A stretch of DNA of 11,850 nt from Sphaerosporella brunnea (taxonomy: Eukaryota; Ascomycota; Pezizomycetes; Pezizales; Pyronemataceae): positions 1-11,850 of the forward strand of contig VXIS01000613.1 in assembly GCA_008704415.1 (NCBI GenBank), given 5' to 3'. The translations under genes were made by a program, and so were the position numbers. Numbering within the stretch: position 1 is the stretch's first letter; every line of letters begins with the position of its first letter. The notes under the pieces are model-generated. The model was not told the origin of the DNA and did no database searches. It saw only the letters and a program-made list of their open reading frames with translations. Below are positions 1 through 8,646 of this stretch, one piece after another.

Positions 1-543
1 ACTGTTCTGAGCTGAGGGGAGGAAAGGAAGTTGGAACCCCCTCCGCGCCGAAGCGTGCTGCTCCCCTGACGTTGGTTGGATGTCGTACGTACCTGCATCG
101 CGCTAGGAGGATGCTGAGACACCGGGGGGGGCGGAGAGAATGCGAGATGCTCCTTCCCTCCAGGGCGACAATCAACGACGCTGGAGAAATATTGCCCGCA
201 AAGGGCAAGCAAGCCAGCCAGCTGCGAGCCAGCAGCCACCCTCCTCAATTCGACGCATAGGTACATACACACACACACATCCATCCATCCAGATCGTGTC
301 TCCATCTCGACAACAGCCACGCAGCATCGCATCGCATCTCAGCGCGGAGAGGCGGAAAGAATGGGCGTGGAGTCCATCCACGCGAGGAAGTCTCCCCCTC
401 GCTCGCACAGACAGATGAGACGCCAATGCCAATGCCATGTCTCTCGTCTAGAGTTAACTAGAGTTTCGGTGTACTTTACCGCCGTGTGCCCCAACCATAT
501 CAAAAAAAATCTCATCGCATCGCCATCTTGCATCCCTTCCTCC

Positions 544-563
544 AAAAAAAAAAAAAAAAAAAA
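544..563 (+). repeat. Poly(A) tract, 20 bases
   Basis: A direct run of 20 A on the plus strand. It is the first of four long A tracts on this strand to the left of the gene. Confidence 0.9.
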
Positions 564-768
564 CCCAACAAGCGCAGCGCAATTCGCCTTTGCGCCGCCC
601 CAGCCAGGCACAGACTCGGTTATGTAGATCTTGGAAAACGTCCCCTTACATACTCGTACCTGCAGGGCCTCATCACCAACAAATATTAATTAATGCACTT
701 ATTCTCGCGCGGCGGCGGTGGCGGTACGTATCTCTCTCTCTTCTCATCCTCTCAGCGCTTGAACCCAC

Positions 769-792
769 ATCTCATCTCATCTCGTCTCATCT
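769..792 (+). repeat. ATCTC-type pentamer microsatellite
   Basis: About five near-perfect ATCTC units occur in tandem, with one unit changed to GTCTC. Ordinary slippage-type repeat. Confidence 0.75.
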
Positions 793-993
793 ACTCTACG
801 CGGCGCGCTCTTATTAGTAATATAATCTATCCGCGATCGATCCCAGGAATGAAGGAGTGGCTTCGTCAGCAGTACTAAACCTCCGTCGTCCGTGCACGCA
901 CCGCGGTGGCGGCTATAAATTCCTTCGCGTAGGTTTGTGTGTAGATCATTGATCACTCACTCACTCACCACTATTTGCTGCCCTACTCGATAG

Positions 994-1450
994 AGGGATT
1001 CTGCAACTCGAAAAACCAACGTTTTAGAGGAGACTTTTGGGGGTGTTGCCCCCCCCCCCCCGTACAACCGGTTAACTAAATGGGGGTGTTTACAACAATC
1101 AAAAGAATCCCTAACAGCAACTTTGCAAAATCCCAAGTTCAAAATTTTTGGGTGAGGTTTTTGGTGGCCAACCGTTGCCACCCCCTCAAACCTGATGCAC
1201 AAATAGAAGAGTCCGGCCGCGGGTGGTGAACGTGGAAGGGAGGCTCAATAGAGGGTGCTGCCGACAACTGGGTGCATGCGAAGATGTGATTTGTGGGTTC
1301 ACTGATGGCCGTTAAGCAGAATCCCAGCTGCTTTGATCCCGGGGTTCGCATCCCGAACTCTAAATATCTACTGCTCCGGGTCGCGCACAGCTTGCTCTCC
1401 ACAAATCATCCCCCCCGGGGCCTCCAGCACCAGCGTCACGAAGTCAAATC
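994..1450. other. Non-coding stretch with a C13 tract and several inverted repeats
   Basis: This stretch has C13 at 1049-1061, GGGATTCT/AGAATCCC inverted copies (995-1002 and 1105-1112), a near-palindrome GGTGG..CAAC/GTTG.CCACC (about 1162-1183) and a longer inverted repeat at 1287-1408. Two minus-strand frames cross it but show no domain and no shared frame. It could be the remains of a repeat element, but no family is recognised. Confidence 0.5.
1287..1408. repeat. 10-bp inverted repeat enclosing two short hairpins
   Basis: TGATTTGTGG (1287-1296) and its exact complement (1399-1408) enclose about 100 bases. Inside is a perfect 6-bp stem, AAGCAG/CTGCTT (1314-1319 with 1328-1333, 8-base loop). 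A T-arm-like GGTTCGCATCC (1343-1353) follows. The order resembles the 3' half of a tRNA, but the acceptor and D arm are missing and the T stem pairs at only three positions. It is listed as structure only. Confidence 0.3.
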
Positions 1451-1850
1451 CTGCCCGTTCCCTCTAATTATGGCCCAAAAAAACTCAAGCCAGAGATCAA
1501 AATATTCGCCGGCGATTTTGCCTTCCGCGTTCGCCTTGCCGCCCAGACTAAGTACTCTCTACTCTGTGTCTATCCACGGATAAAAAACCAAAAACACCCG
1601 AATTCACCCCGAGGTTCCATGGCCGCGAGTCAATATCAATATCAACACAAGCTGCAACTGCAAACGGCGGTATTTTCTCCGCCGAAGGAATGATTCATAA
1701 ATGTAGTTAATAGTTATCGTATGTACAACCATTCCTCGGCCGGCCATTGCGCTCATAATATTAATTATCTACGAATTGATCATGATTGCGCATGCTTCGT
1801 CAGACAATTTAAGCACAGGTATTTCTTCACTTACATACAGTACTGACACG

Positions 1851-1879
1851 AAAAAAAAAAAAAAAAAAAAAAAAAAAAA
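1851..1879 (+). repeat. Poly(A) tract, 29 bases
   Basis: An uninterrupted run of 29 A after GACACG. It is not preceded by any gene-like sequence and not flanked by an obvious target duplication, so a retroposed mRNA tail is not supported. Confidence 0.9.
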
Positions 1880-2128
1880 CACTCCTGATTCCGCTAGTTT
1901 CACCTCACGTCACCTCGCATCACTCATCTACATCCCCCCTCCGCCCATGGCCAATTCATTAAAAGAGAAACATAACCTAACTACACTGCCTCCTCAAAGC
2001 ACATGTGTTAACGGGATGGGAGATTCAACAGCGTAGCATAGTTTCCATACAAAAAAATCATAAAGCACGAAAAGAAAAAAAGAAAAAAGAACCTAAACAC
2101 CCGAACGAGAACGAATTCAAAGAAAGAG

Positions 2129-2163
<35 letters not shown>
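2129..2163 (+). repeat. T7-A28 homopolymer tract
   Basis: Seven T run directly into 28 A. In the LARP1 transcript orientation this reads as a long U tract, about 580-610 bases past the stop codon. It could be in the 3' UTR or just beyond it. Confidence 0.9.
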
Positions 2164-2166
<3 letters not shown>

Positions 2167-2419
2167 TAGGAGCAAGTATCCGCCACCACCAGCCAGCCAG
2201 CCCTCACAAACAAACCACAGAAAAAAAAAAGCGAAAGAATAATGAGAATGAAGCCACCACACTGCAGACAGACTCTAATTGACGATCCGATTGATGTCGA
2301 TGATGGAGAAAAAAAAAATGGATCCCAAAGAAACGAAAAAGAAAAGATAAATAAAGGAAGTCTCACGTCAGTATAAAGAGACCCATCCTGCGGCCGGACA
2401 AGAAAACGAAAAAAAAGAT

Positions 2420-2438
2420 AAAAAAAAAAAAAAAAAAA
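2420..2438 (+). repeat. Poly(A) tract, 19 bases
   Basis: A run of 19 A, about 300 bases past the LARP1 stop codon, inside a broadly A-rich stretch (2220-2440) with several shorter A runs. Confidence 0.85.
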
Positions 2439-2740
2439 CGCAAACCAGATCATGCGGAAAATCCCCCTTTTCATCCGCCGATCAAAAACGCAAGTACAAG
2501 TATAATGTTAAGGTACGCCGAGTAAAAAACACAGTAGAAACACACAACTGTTGCTTTTTGAGGGAGTCAAAATAAGGGGAAAAAAACACCAGTTTCATTC
2601 ATCCCGAATAGTCGTAAATAAACCTGACCGCGTATGTAAAATGTTCGATCCTCGAATCATTATTTTTTTCACCGATTCCAAACCAGCGGCTGTAGCGCTC
2701 GAGAACTTTTCTGCGTCCAAGGCGACAGTGATATCGCTAC

Positions 2741-5700
2741 CTATGCTGCCATCGCAGACTGTGGCCAACGGTTAGTAAGGGCGTTCGGCACAAAGACAAC
2801 CGGGAGGACTTACGGCCTTGTACGCTTCCGGCGAAGGTGCCTTCTTGCTAGCATTGTGTAGATAGCCACGCAACTGGTCGTCCAGTAAACTGTCAATCGC
2901 GCTCTTGTAATCTTCCTTGAGGCCGGGATTAGCAAGGATTGACTTGAGCTTCTCGAGGCCGAACTGTTCGCCATGTCTGGCCTCGGTCTTGACCAGGTCG
3001 ACGAAGTCACGAATGACGTCGTATCCGATCGTGCTGCGGTCCTTAAAGGACATTTCGTACATCTTGAAAATCTGTTCTACTCCATAACGGACCGACATGT
3101 CGGCATCCTGGAGAGCAAGCTGCTTAAACTCTCTGTAGATGTTCGTGTTGAAAGTCTTAACCAGGCAGTGCGACCAGAATCTGTACAGAGTGATCAAGTC
3201 GTTGTTCTTTCCCTGTCCGCCAGACTCTCGGTACTTGATGGCCTGGGCGCGGACTTCGGTGTAACTGCGGTGTTTCTGGTCCGCAACGTTACCGTTAACT
3301 TGTGGCGCCTTGCCAGACTCATCATGAGGGCCATCTCCATTGACTATGGGCGCACCATTAGGCTGCCCGCTAGGCGAAGGCTCGAACGACACGGGAGCAC
3401 CATCTCTGGTCGACGGGCGCTGGGGCTGGGAAACAACCATTACCGAGTCGAAGTGAGTATCAGGCACTTCATCGGTAGCATGCCGTGGCACTGAGGGGTT
3501 GAACGGAGCGTCAAGTCCGTGCTGGGGGAAGTGGGAGGAAGGGGAGAACTCCGGCACCGCAGCAGACAGAGTGGTGGGTTGAGCTGGGTACCCGTAAGAG
3601 GTGTTGATAGCCTGGGGGTAAAATTGTGGGGCCATGGTGGGGGCTCCAGGGAAGAAAGGCTCCGCTGATCCAGACATTTCTCCTGGAGGCGTCATGGTGG
3701 CTCCGTTATGCTGGCGTTGCCGTGGATCAAAGTGCCAGTCGCTCATTCCACGCTTAGCCGACTCGTCGCGCGCAGCCTCCTGCAAGACCCAGTTCTCCCA
3801 ACCATCCTTCTTGCGGACATACATGTCATCGACACCGTATGTCAGCTGAATCTCGTGAGACGAAAGACAAGCATCTCTCAAAACATTGATATCCTTGGTG
3901 TGCAATTGGACTCTGTGGAAGCCCATGAGGAATGACAACCTCACGTACCCGTCGTTGTCCATGTGCTTCCGTAGATACATGTCCTTACATAGGTTATCCA
4001 CCGAAAAGTAGTAGTTTCTAGGCATCAGTGTTAGTAATGTACTGAAACCTTTGCAAAGTTATGCATACATTTGATGGATCAAAGCCGCAAAGTCGATCTG
4101 AGGCATCATGGCGTACTCGTAAGGAGCGCCAGCATAGGCGTACTGGGCTGGAGGTGGCTGCATGGCCGGGTTCATCCGGTATGGATGAGTACCATATGTC
4201 GAATGACCACGGCCCCTGTAAGAACCACCCCGAGGGTGGGCATGAGGATACTGATGCCCATTTGGAGCCTGTCCCGCGAATGGTGGGGCTGCAGAACCAG
4301 GGTGTCCTTGGAACGCGGGGTTATGGTGTCCATTCGAAAACTGACTGTGGAAGTTGCCACGCCCTCTGAAGCCTCCACGGCCACGCTCTGATCCACGCTC
4401 ACGCGGAGTATATGTACCAGCCGAGTCAGATTCCGTACGTCCACCATACCATTGCTTGTCGGCCCGTGAACTGTAACCATGGCCAGTTGGCTTCTCCTGC
4501 CCGTCAGAGTACTGACGGCGTTGTGCGCCGGCATACGCCGACTCGTCGTCCCCAACGCGGGCAGGCCGGGATCTCTCGGTTTGCGTTGCCGATGATGCAG
4601 TGCCGGATACAGATGACTCCGAGTTCCAAGCCTCCCCCTCTTTCCGTCGCTCCCCGGCACCATTGACCATCCCCGCCTTCGACTCTCGCCGTTGCGCGGT
4701 TCCACCGGCGCTTGACGACCGCTTTGCCTTGCCCTGGTAACCGCCACGCGAGGTCGAATACTGCCGGCCACGCTCTCCCTCCTGGGCCCCCGAAACTCCT
4801 GGTCCGGGGCCAGCTACTCTCTCGGCGCGGTCACCGCTGCTACCTCCCCGTCCACCTTCACGACCGCCGCGACCCCCCCGTCCTCCGCGTCCGCTCTTGG
4901 TCTGAATCGGAGGAACATATGGTGTCTCGATCGCCACTGGGACCCAATTCTTGCTGCCTCCACGTCCCGGGGGCGGAGCAAGCCTCTCTCTCTCCTTGTC
5001 TTCTTTCTCCTTCTTGAACTCGCCTTGTGCGAGATCTGGAGTCGGCCATGACATGGTGTCGGTAACTGGCGGCGGTAATGAGACTGAGGCTTCGTTCTCG
5101 TTGGTCTGCGCTCGTCGAGAGTTGCGCTTTACCGGAACTGCAAAACGCGTCAATCGTCAGATGATATATCCAGACGAAGTTGTAGCGAACAAGCGCAACT
5201 GGGAACAACTTACCATCATCGGAGTTCTTCCTGTGATCCCTGGGCTCTGCCTTCTCATCCACGCTCTTCTTGAAATTCTTTTCCGGAGATAAAGCCTTTG
5301 GGGCGCCCGCAGGACCGGGCGATACGGAGGATGGCGCAACCGGAGATGCACTCTTCTTAGCGGCTTCCTCTTGTCTCTTTTTCCATACGTTCACAGGCGG
5401 AAGGACATAGTCGCTAGACCTCGCGGTGTCGGCACCGCTAGATTTGCTATCTGGGTGGCTAGACGCCTGCGAGTTGCCCTCCCACCCATTTGATTTCTCT
5501 TCGTGGGCGGCGCCCTCATCGTCGTACTTAGATCCGTTTACGCTTCCATTGGCGGGTGTAGGCTGTCTTGATACTTCCGGCGCAGAAGAGCTACCTCCTG
5601 CAGCCTTCTGGCGCGACACCCCGGGCGCGGGGCGAGGGGTGGAACTGCCGGTAACGGGCTCCGAAGCGCCGTTTATCGACGGCATGGTGGAAGCTGGAGG

Positions 5701-5796
5701 ATCGATTTTGGTGGTGGAGGATTTACTGGAGCCAGACGCCAAGGCAGCGGCGTAGGAGGTTGCGGTTTCGGACGCACTGAGCGGCTGGGTAGTCAT
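2741..5796 (-). CDS. LARP1: LARP1-type La-motif/DM15 RNA-binding protein, 4 coding exons
   Basis: Coding exons are 5796-5214, 5137-4069, 4017-2814 and 2758-2741. They join in frame (phases 1, 2, 0) to give 957 residues ending SAMAA-stop. Seen in the translation: a disordered Ser/Pro/Ala-rich N-terminus with a VNVWKKRQEE motif (about 135-144), KNWVPV (257-262), RGG/RG boxes (about 277-293, 441-456, 497-505), a La motif (about 541-630; HQINYYFSVDNL) and a DM15 region (about 801-916; YRFWS, EFKQLAL, RYGVEQIF, QFGLEKL). La-motif RNA-pocket positions are kept: Q550, Y553, Y554, D563, an aromatic at 565 and F584. From family knowledge, LARP1 proteins act in the cytoplasm on mRNA stability and translation. 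Their DM15 module binds capped 5'TOP mRNAs downstream of TORC1, and the La motif binds poly(A). The start is chosen because CACAATG has A at -3 and begins the conserved-looking frame. Family assignment is very secure; the function in this fungus is inferred. Yeast Slf1/Sro9 share the La motif but lack DM15. Confidence 0.93.
2759..2813 (-). other. Intron 3 of the LARP1 gene (55 nt, phase 0), before a tiny last coding exon
   Basis: The donor is GTAAGT after the codons for EAYKA, the branch site is TACTAAC (plus 2771-2777) and the acceptor is CCACAG. Splicing adds only SAMAA and a TAG stop (2743-2741). If the intron is retained, 13 other residues follow and translation stops at a TAA that lies inside the branch-site sequence. 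The consensus signals favour splicing, but both ends are possible. Confidence 0.85.
4018..4068 (-). other. Intron 2 of the LARP1 gene (51 nt, phase 2), inside the La motif
   Basis: The donor is GTATGC, the branch site is a perfect TACTAAC and the acceptor is TAG at 4020-4018. The split codon AT|A gives Ile551 and creates HQINYYFSVDNL. That reproduces the universal La-motif core (Q-I-x-Y-Y-F), which strongly confirms both splice sites. The intron is very short, as is common in filamentous fungi. Confidence 0.95.
5138..5213 (-). other. Intron 1 of the LARP1 gene (76 nt, phase 1)
   Basis: The donor is GTAAGT directly after the Asp-Asp codons. The acceptor is TTTTGCAG. A CTGAC branch site lies on the minus strand at 5160-5156. 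Splicing joins G|TT into Val195 and keeps the frame (…NSDD-V-PVKRNS…). Without splicing, the first frame runs on into unrelated Arg/Ser-rich sequence, and the RGG-rich frame would have no start. Confidence 0.93.
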
Positions 5797-6403
5797 TGTG
5801 TCGCGGTGTGTCGCAGAACGAAAAGGTTGCCGTGATGCGAAACGCAGTTTCGAACTATGACTGTCCGGCCAAATAAAATTTCTGACTAACCAGCAGTGCT
5901 AGAGGCCAGGATTTGTAGAGTGCTGTTTCGGGCGGTCAGACAATAGAAAAGTGCGTGGAAGCTGAAGTGCTCTGTCGTCGTAGAAAGAGGATGGCTACGT
6001 CACACGGTTCAATGGGGTTCCAGACGTGTAGTATGCAGAGAATGGTTGTTGGGGCGCGTGTGCACTGACACTTTCGGAAAAGAGGCTGATTGCGTTCGTC
6101 TCCGAAAGGGATCGAATCGACAAAGACGAGTGACTTCAAAGGCAGGCGACAGCGGGGGTTGATCCAGTTGCTGTGGTGTAGCTTGATGAAGAACACCTTT
6201 TTGGCGGAGGGTGGGGGAGGGTGGGGAGAGGGTGGGGGAGGGAGAGCGGCAAAGTTTGCTCTGTGCAATTCGAGGGGAACACGAATCGGAGAGGGACCAG
6301 CCGGGGGTGGAGGTGGAGTGCGGAGCGGTTCAGTCAACAGTGCTTGGTTGAGTTGGTGGTGGTGGATGGTGGTGGTGGTGGTGAACACTGTGGTGGGGCG
6401 GAT
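5797..6403 (-). promoter_or_regulatory. Inferred 5' leader (5' UTR) of the LARP1 gene, free of ATG
   Basis: No ATG occurs on the sense (minus) strand across these 607 bases. That fits a leader scanned by ribosomes and protected from upstream starts. The sense strand is rich in C and U, including the complement of a strong G-run tract at 6209-6242 and a CAC-repeat stretch (complement of GGT repeats, about 6352-6382). The long non-ATG open frame across this stretch translates into Pro/His/Thr low complexity and is not a gene. The transcription start is not visible directly. Confidence 0.6.
6209..6242 (+). promoter_or_regulatory. G-quadruplex-forming tract, template strand of the LARP1 leader
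   Basis: Seven runs of three to five G are separated by loops of one to three bases. This is far above the four-run minimum for an intramolecular G-quadruplex. It lies on the strand used as template for the LARP1 gene, within the inferred leader. The RNA therefore carries the complementary C/U-rich tract and the DNA template carries the G-rich one. Confidence 0.75.
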
Positions 6404-6733
6404 CTGTGGAAAAAAAAGACTGCGGATTAGCGGGACAGATGGATGATGCACATGGGAGGACTGGCACCGACGCTTGATTGGAAACGCGGCGCGGCAAGAG
6501 GAGATGTAGCGGGCCAGCAGCAACAGTATGCAATATGTAGCGGCAGTAACAACAGCAGGCAAATCAAGCAGCAGCGGCAACCAGCCAAAGCAATTCTCAC
6601 GTAAAAGGTACTGTACCGAGTGCAGTGCCCAGCCAGAGAAAAAAAAGACACGAAAGGGTAGGCAGAGGCAAGCAACAGCAAAACCCCACACGCCAAACAG
6701 TCTACAGCGGAACACAGTGCAACGGCTACTTAC
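6404..6733 (-). other. Candidate 5' UTR intron of the LARP1 gene (330 nt)
   Basis: On the minus strand there is a strong donor GTAAGT (6733-6728). About 330 bases on there is a good acceptor: a CTAAT branch-like site, an eight-T pyrimidine run and CCACAG ending at 6404. The only sense-strand ATG in the 1.4 kb upstream of the gene (6453-6451) lies inside this interval and would be removed. The interval is longer than the coding introns, as 5' UTR introns often are. This is an inference from signals; no transcript evidence is available. Confidence 0.5.
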
Positions 6734-6841
6734 AACGACGATTGTTTGTATGTACCGCTGTCGGCCTTGGCGGGGTCGTCCCCCTCTTGTTCTCTGCGCG
6801 TGGTGGTGGTCTTGGAGGTCGTGACTGCTGGTTGCCAGACC

Positions 6842-6874
6842 GATTGGATCTTTTTTTTTTTTCTTTTTTTTTTT
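6842..6874 (-). promoter_or_regulatory. Candidate promoter elements: CCAAT box and poly(dA:dT) tract
   Basis: Read on the minus strand, a long A-rich tract (complement of T12-C-T11 at 6851-6874) is followed by GATCCAATCG, a CCAAT box. They sit about 110-140 bases upstream of the candidate leader-intron donor. Poly(dA:dT) tracts exclude nucleosomes, and CCAAT boxes bind the fungal HAP/CBF complex. No TATA box is seen nearby. The ATG-poor stretch continues up to about 7229, so transcription could also start further upstream. Confidence 0.4.
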
Positions 6875-7125
6875 CTTCTTGTTATTTTCCTTTTCCTTCC
6901 TTCTTTTGTCTTGACGTGAAAGAAAAAGCCGCTCTGCCGCTGGAAAATGCCAGAAGCGTGTTAGTTTCTTCTATTTCGACGCAGCGCAACTGGGCTGATG
7001 GCAGTAGGAGCGCGGGCGGCCTACCCTTGTGCGGTGCTTTATTGGAGCGTTTAGAGGGGTCTCGTTCGCACTTTCACGCACTCAACGCTTTGGCAAAAGC
7101 CAGACTATCGGGCGATGACGAAGGG

Positions 7126-7215
7126 TGGAACGAGAGCGGGGAGGGGATCGAGATGGAGAAGAGGAGGGAAAGAAGCTCAGGAGTAAGAGTAAGGTCAGAG
7201 TGGGGCAGGCAGTAA
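7126..7215 (+). repeat. Purine-rich tract (polypyrimidine on the LARP1 sense strand)
   Basis: About 90 bases are mainly G and A on the plus strand, so the minus strand is C/T-rich. CT-rich stretches are common in fungal promoters and could belong to the upstream control region of the LARP1 gene. They can also form triplex DNA. No more specific function can be read. Confidence 0.35.
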
Positions 7216-7232
7216 AGGTTGAAGGAAAGCAT

Positions 7233-7663
7233 GCAGCTTGAATGGCAGAGATGAGACGACGAGAGAGGGGTTCACAATAGCACAATAGCAACCATTCAAG
7301 TTGCAGCAGCACAAGCAGCAGCACAAACAGAAAGCAGCAAGTGTGGAGAGAGCGCAGAGCTGGGCAAACAAACTGTGCTCCCACTTCTCTCCTTTGGAAA
7401 CGCCGCTCGTTTTGTTGTTACGATCCGATCACCCACCGCACCCACACAAACCCCGTGCTGCAAAGCCAAAATATGAGCGACTCCCGAAAAACCACCAGCC
7501 GTTCGGAGACGACCGCAGCCGTCGGATGAGCCAACTCTGAAAGCACAACGCTGAGCGAATCGTAGCATCGATATGCAGGCATCACTGCTGTCAAGTAGGA
7601 TAAAGTCATCTTGACAGATGCCCTTGCACCGTCGGTCTTTGCAGCGCTGTATTCTATGTATAG
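7233..7663. other. Intergenic, no gene seen; CAG/CAA-rich patch
   Basis: No supported coding region. A GCAGCA/CAA imperfect trinucleotide patch lies at about 7301-7340. The short open frames here (Gln/His/Lys-rich on plus, Cys/Leu/Ala-rich on minus) reflect this composition. Confidence 0.6.
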
Positions 7664-8059
7664 TCCTTCCTTCCTTCAAAAGCACTCAACGGCCTGGGGA
7701 CACAATCATCCACCGGCGTTCGCCACTACAAAGGCACCTACCCGCGCCAGCCAAATGCTTTCTACGGCATGAAGGAGTATTTGCCAGTCCGGATACCGAA
7801 GGGCCATGCTTCGCTGCTGCACGACATATTCGATATGCACGGTATGCTCTCAACCACGGGTGTGGCCACGATACCGATGAGCTACGCGATTTGTGGAGAA
7901 GGGGCAAATCGATTCTTTCCATCCGAGGGCCTGAAAGTTAGTTGGCTCGTATATGCACTCTTTCGTCGCTTCGTGATGCCAGCGAGGCATCAAACTTCCG
8001 TGCAACCTCGACCGACGACGACGACCGAGCTGAGCAAACACCGAGCACCAGCTATATAG
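7664..8059 (+). other. Unassigned open frame, about 130 codons, doubtful
   Basis: The frame is open from just after a TAG (7661-7663) to the stop after 8059, with the first ATG at 7769. The part around 7700-7935 has a fairly even amino-acid mix (for example YPRQPNAFYGMKEY and SYAICGEGANRFF), unlike the low-complexity frames nearby. A GTTAGT donor-like site occurs at about 7935. No domain is recognised and the minus strand is also open over much of it, so it may be chance or a fragment of a lost gene. Confidence 0.2.
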
Positions 8060-8374
8060 ATCGAGAAGTATAGCAGGCATTCTTGCCTTGCTTACTCCTT
8101 CCCGCTTCTCGACATAAAGGTTTCCTTTTCTGTCGCAAATTGCTCCAAGGCGGGAAACCGGGCAAGCTGGCCCGGCTCAACAAGCTCGAGTGATAAATAT
8201 GGATGCAACTTGCGGCGCCGGAAATCGTGAATTCCCGAAGATGCACAATTCAAAACTCGCCCTCTTCCCACCGGCTAGGATTAGTTACTGCTGCTGTGTC
8301 ATACCTACTGTCGTAACGGCAGTACGACTCTTCGTCTAGGTATAGGTATGTATCTATACTTATACCATACACAA

Positions 8375-8390
8375 GTACGAGTACTCGTAC
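8375..8390. repeat. 16-bp perfect palindrome
   Basis: GTACGAGTACTCGTAC equals its own reverse complement. It follows a TA-rich stretch (8338-8370) in which GGTATAGGTATG is partly mirrored by CTTATACCATAC. It could be a dimeric protein-binding site or cruciform-prone DNA. No neighbouring gene gives it a role. Confidence 0.8.
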
Positions 8391-8646
8391 ACAGCCATCC
8401 AAAATTCCCGTTTAGGAGAAGCCGCAGTTGCATTCCGGATCGCAAGTCATCGGAAACCAAGCGAAGTGTGACCAATATCAGTTCCGCCTTGTTCCGTGTC
8501 ACAAGCGCCCCCAGGATGTTTACTCACAACCCTCCCAATTTACACAGCCTTCCGGATTTCAAACAATCAAGCAGATCAGAGCCGTCCAGGTACCCGGCAG
8601 GCAGGGCGGGGCAGCAGGGCAACACAGTCAGAAACGAATGGATCGT

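Larger units (their letters stand above)
1..993. other. Intergenic, no gene seen; several microsatellites and a poly(A) tract
   Basis: No frame here resembles a protein. Simple repeats seen are a CA/CATC patch (about 264-290), A20 (544-563), ATCTC-type pentamer repeats (about 769-792) and TCAC x4 (953-968). A TATAAA occurs at 914-919, but no coding frame follows it. Confidence 0.7.
1451..2740. other. Intergenic DNA and inferred 3' UTR/terminator of the LARP1 gene
   Basis: No gene is visible. The part next to 2741 must include the 3' UTR of the minus-strand gene, but no clear AATAAA is seen on that strand. The stretch is A-rich on plus (U-rich in the transcript), with long A tracts at 1851-1879, 2136-2163 and 2420-2438 and shorter ones between. 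The poly-Phe minus frame at 2058-2474 is just these A tracts read in reverse. Confidence 0.6.

Noticed and set aside
914..919. TATAAA as a promoter
   Set aside because: No coding frame or other promoter context follows it. A six-base AT-rich match is common by chance.
1300..1368. Possible tRNA gene
   Set aside because: A T-loop-like box and one hairpin are present, but there is no matching acceptor stem, no D arm, and only three pairs in the T stem.
2058..2474. 138-codon minus-strand frame
   Set aside because: It is mostly poly-Phe from A tracts read in reverse, with no protein character.
2973..3494. 173-codon plus-strand frame
   Set aside because: It is antisense to LARP1 exon 3, whose DM15 coding sequence explains the lack of stops.
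4172..4771. 199-codon minus-strand frame
   Set aside because: It overlaps the RGG-rich exon 2 in another frame. It is an Arg-rich shadow of GC-rich coding sequence.
5936..6715. 259-codon open frame on the minus strand upstream of LARP1
   Set aside because: It has no ATG start (it begins at GTG). The translation is Pro/His/Thr low complexity with no domain, and it crosses the inferred leader and leader intron.
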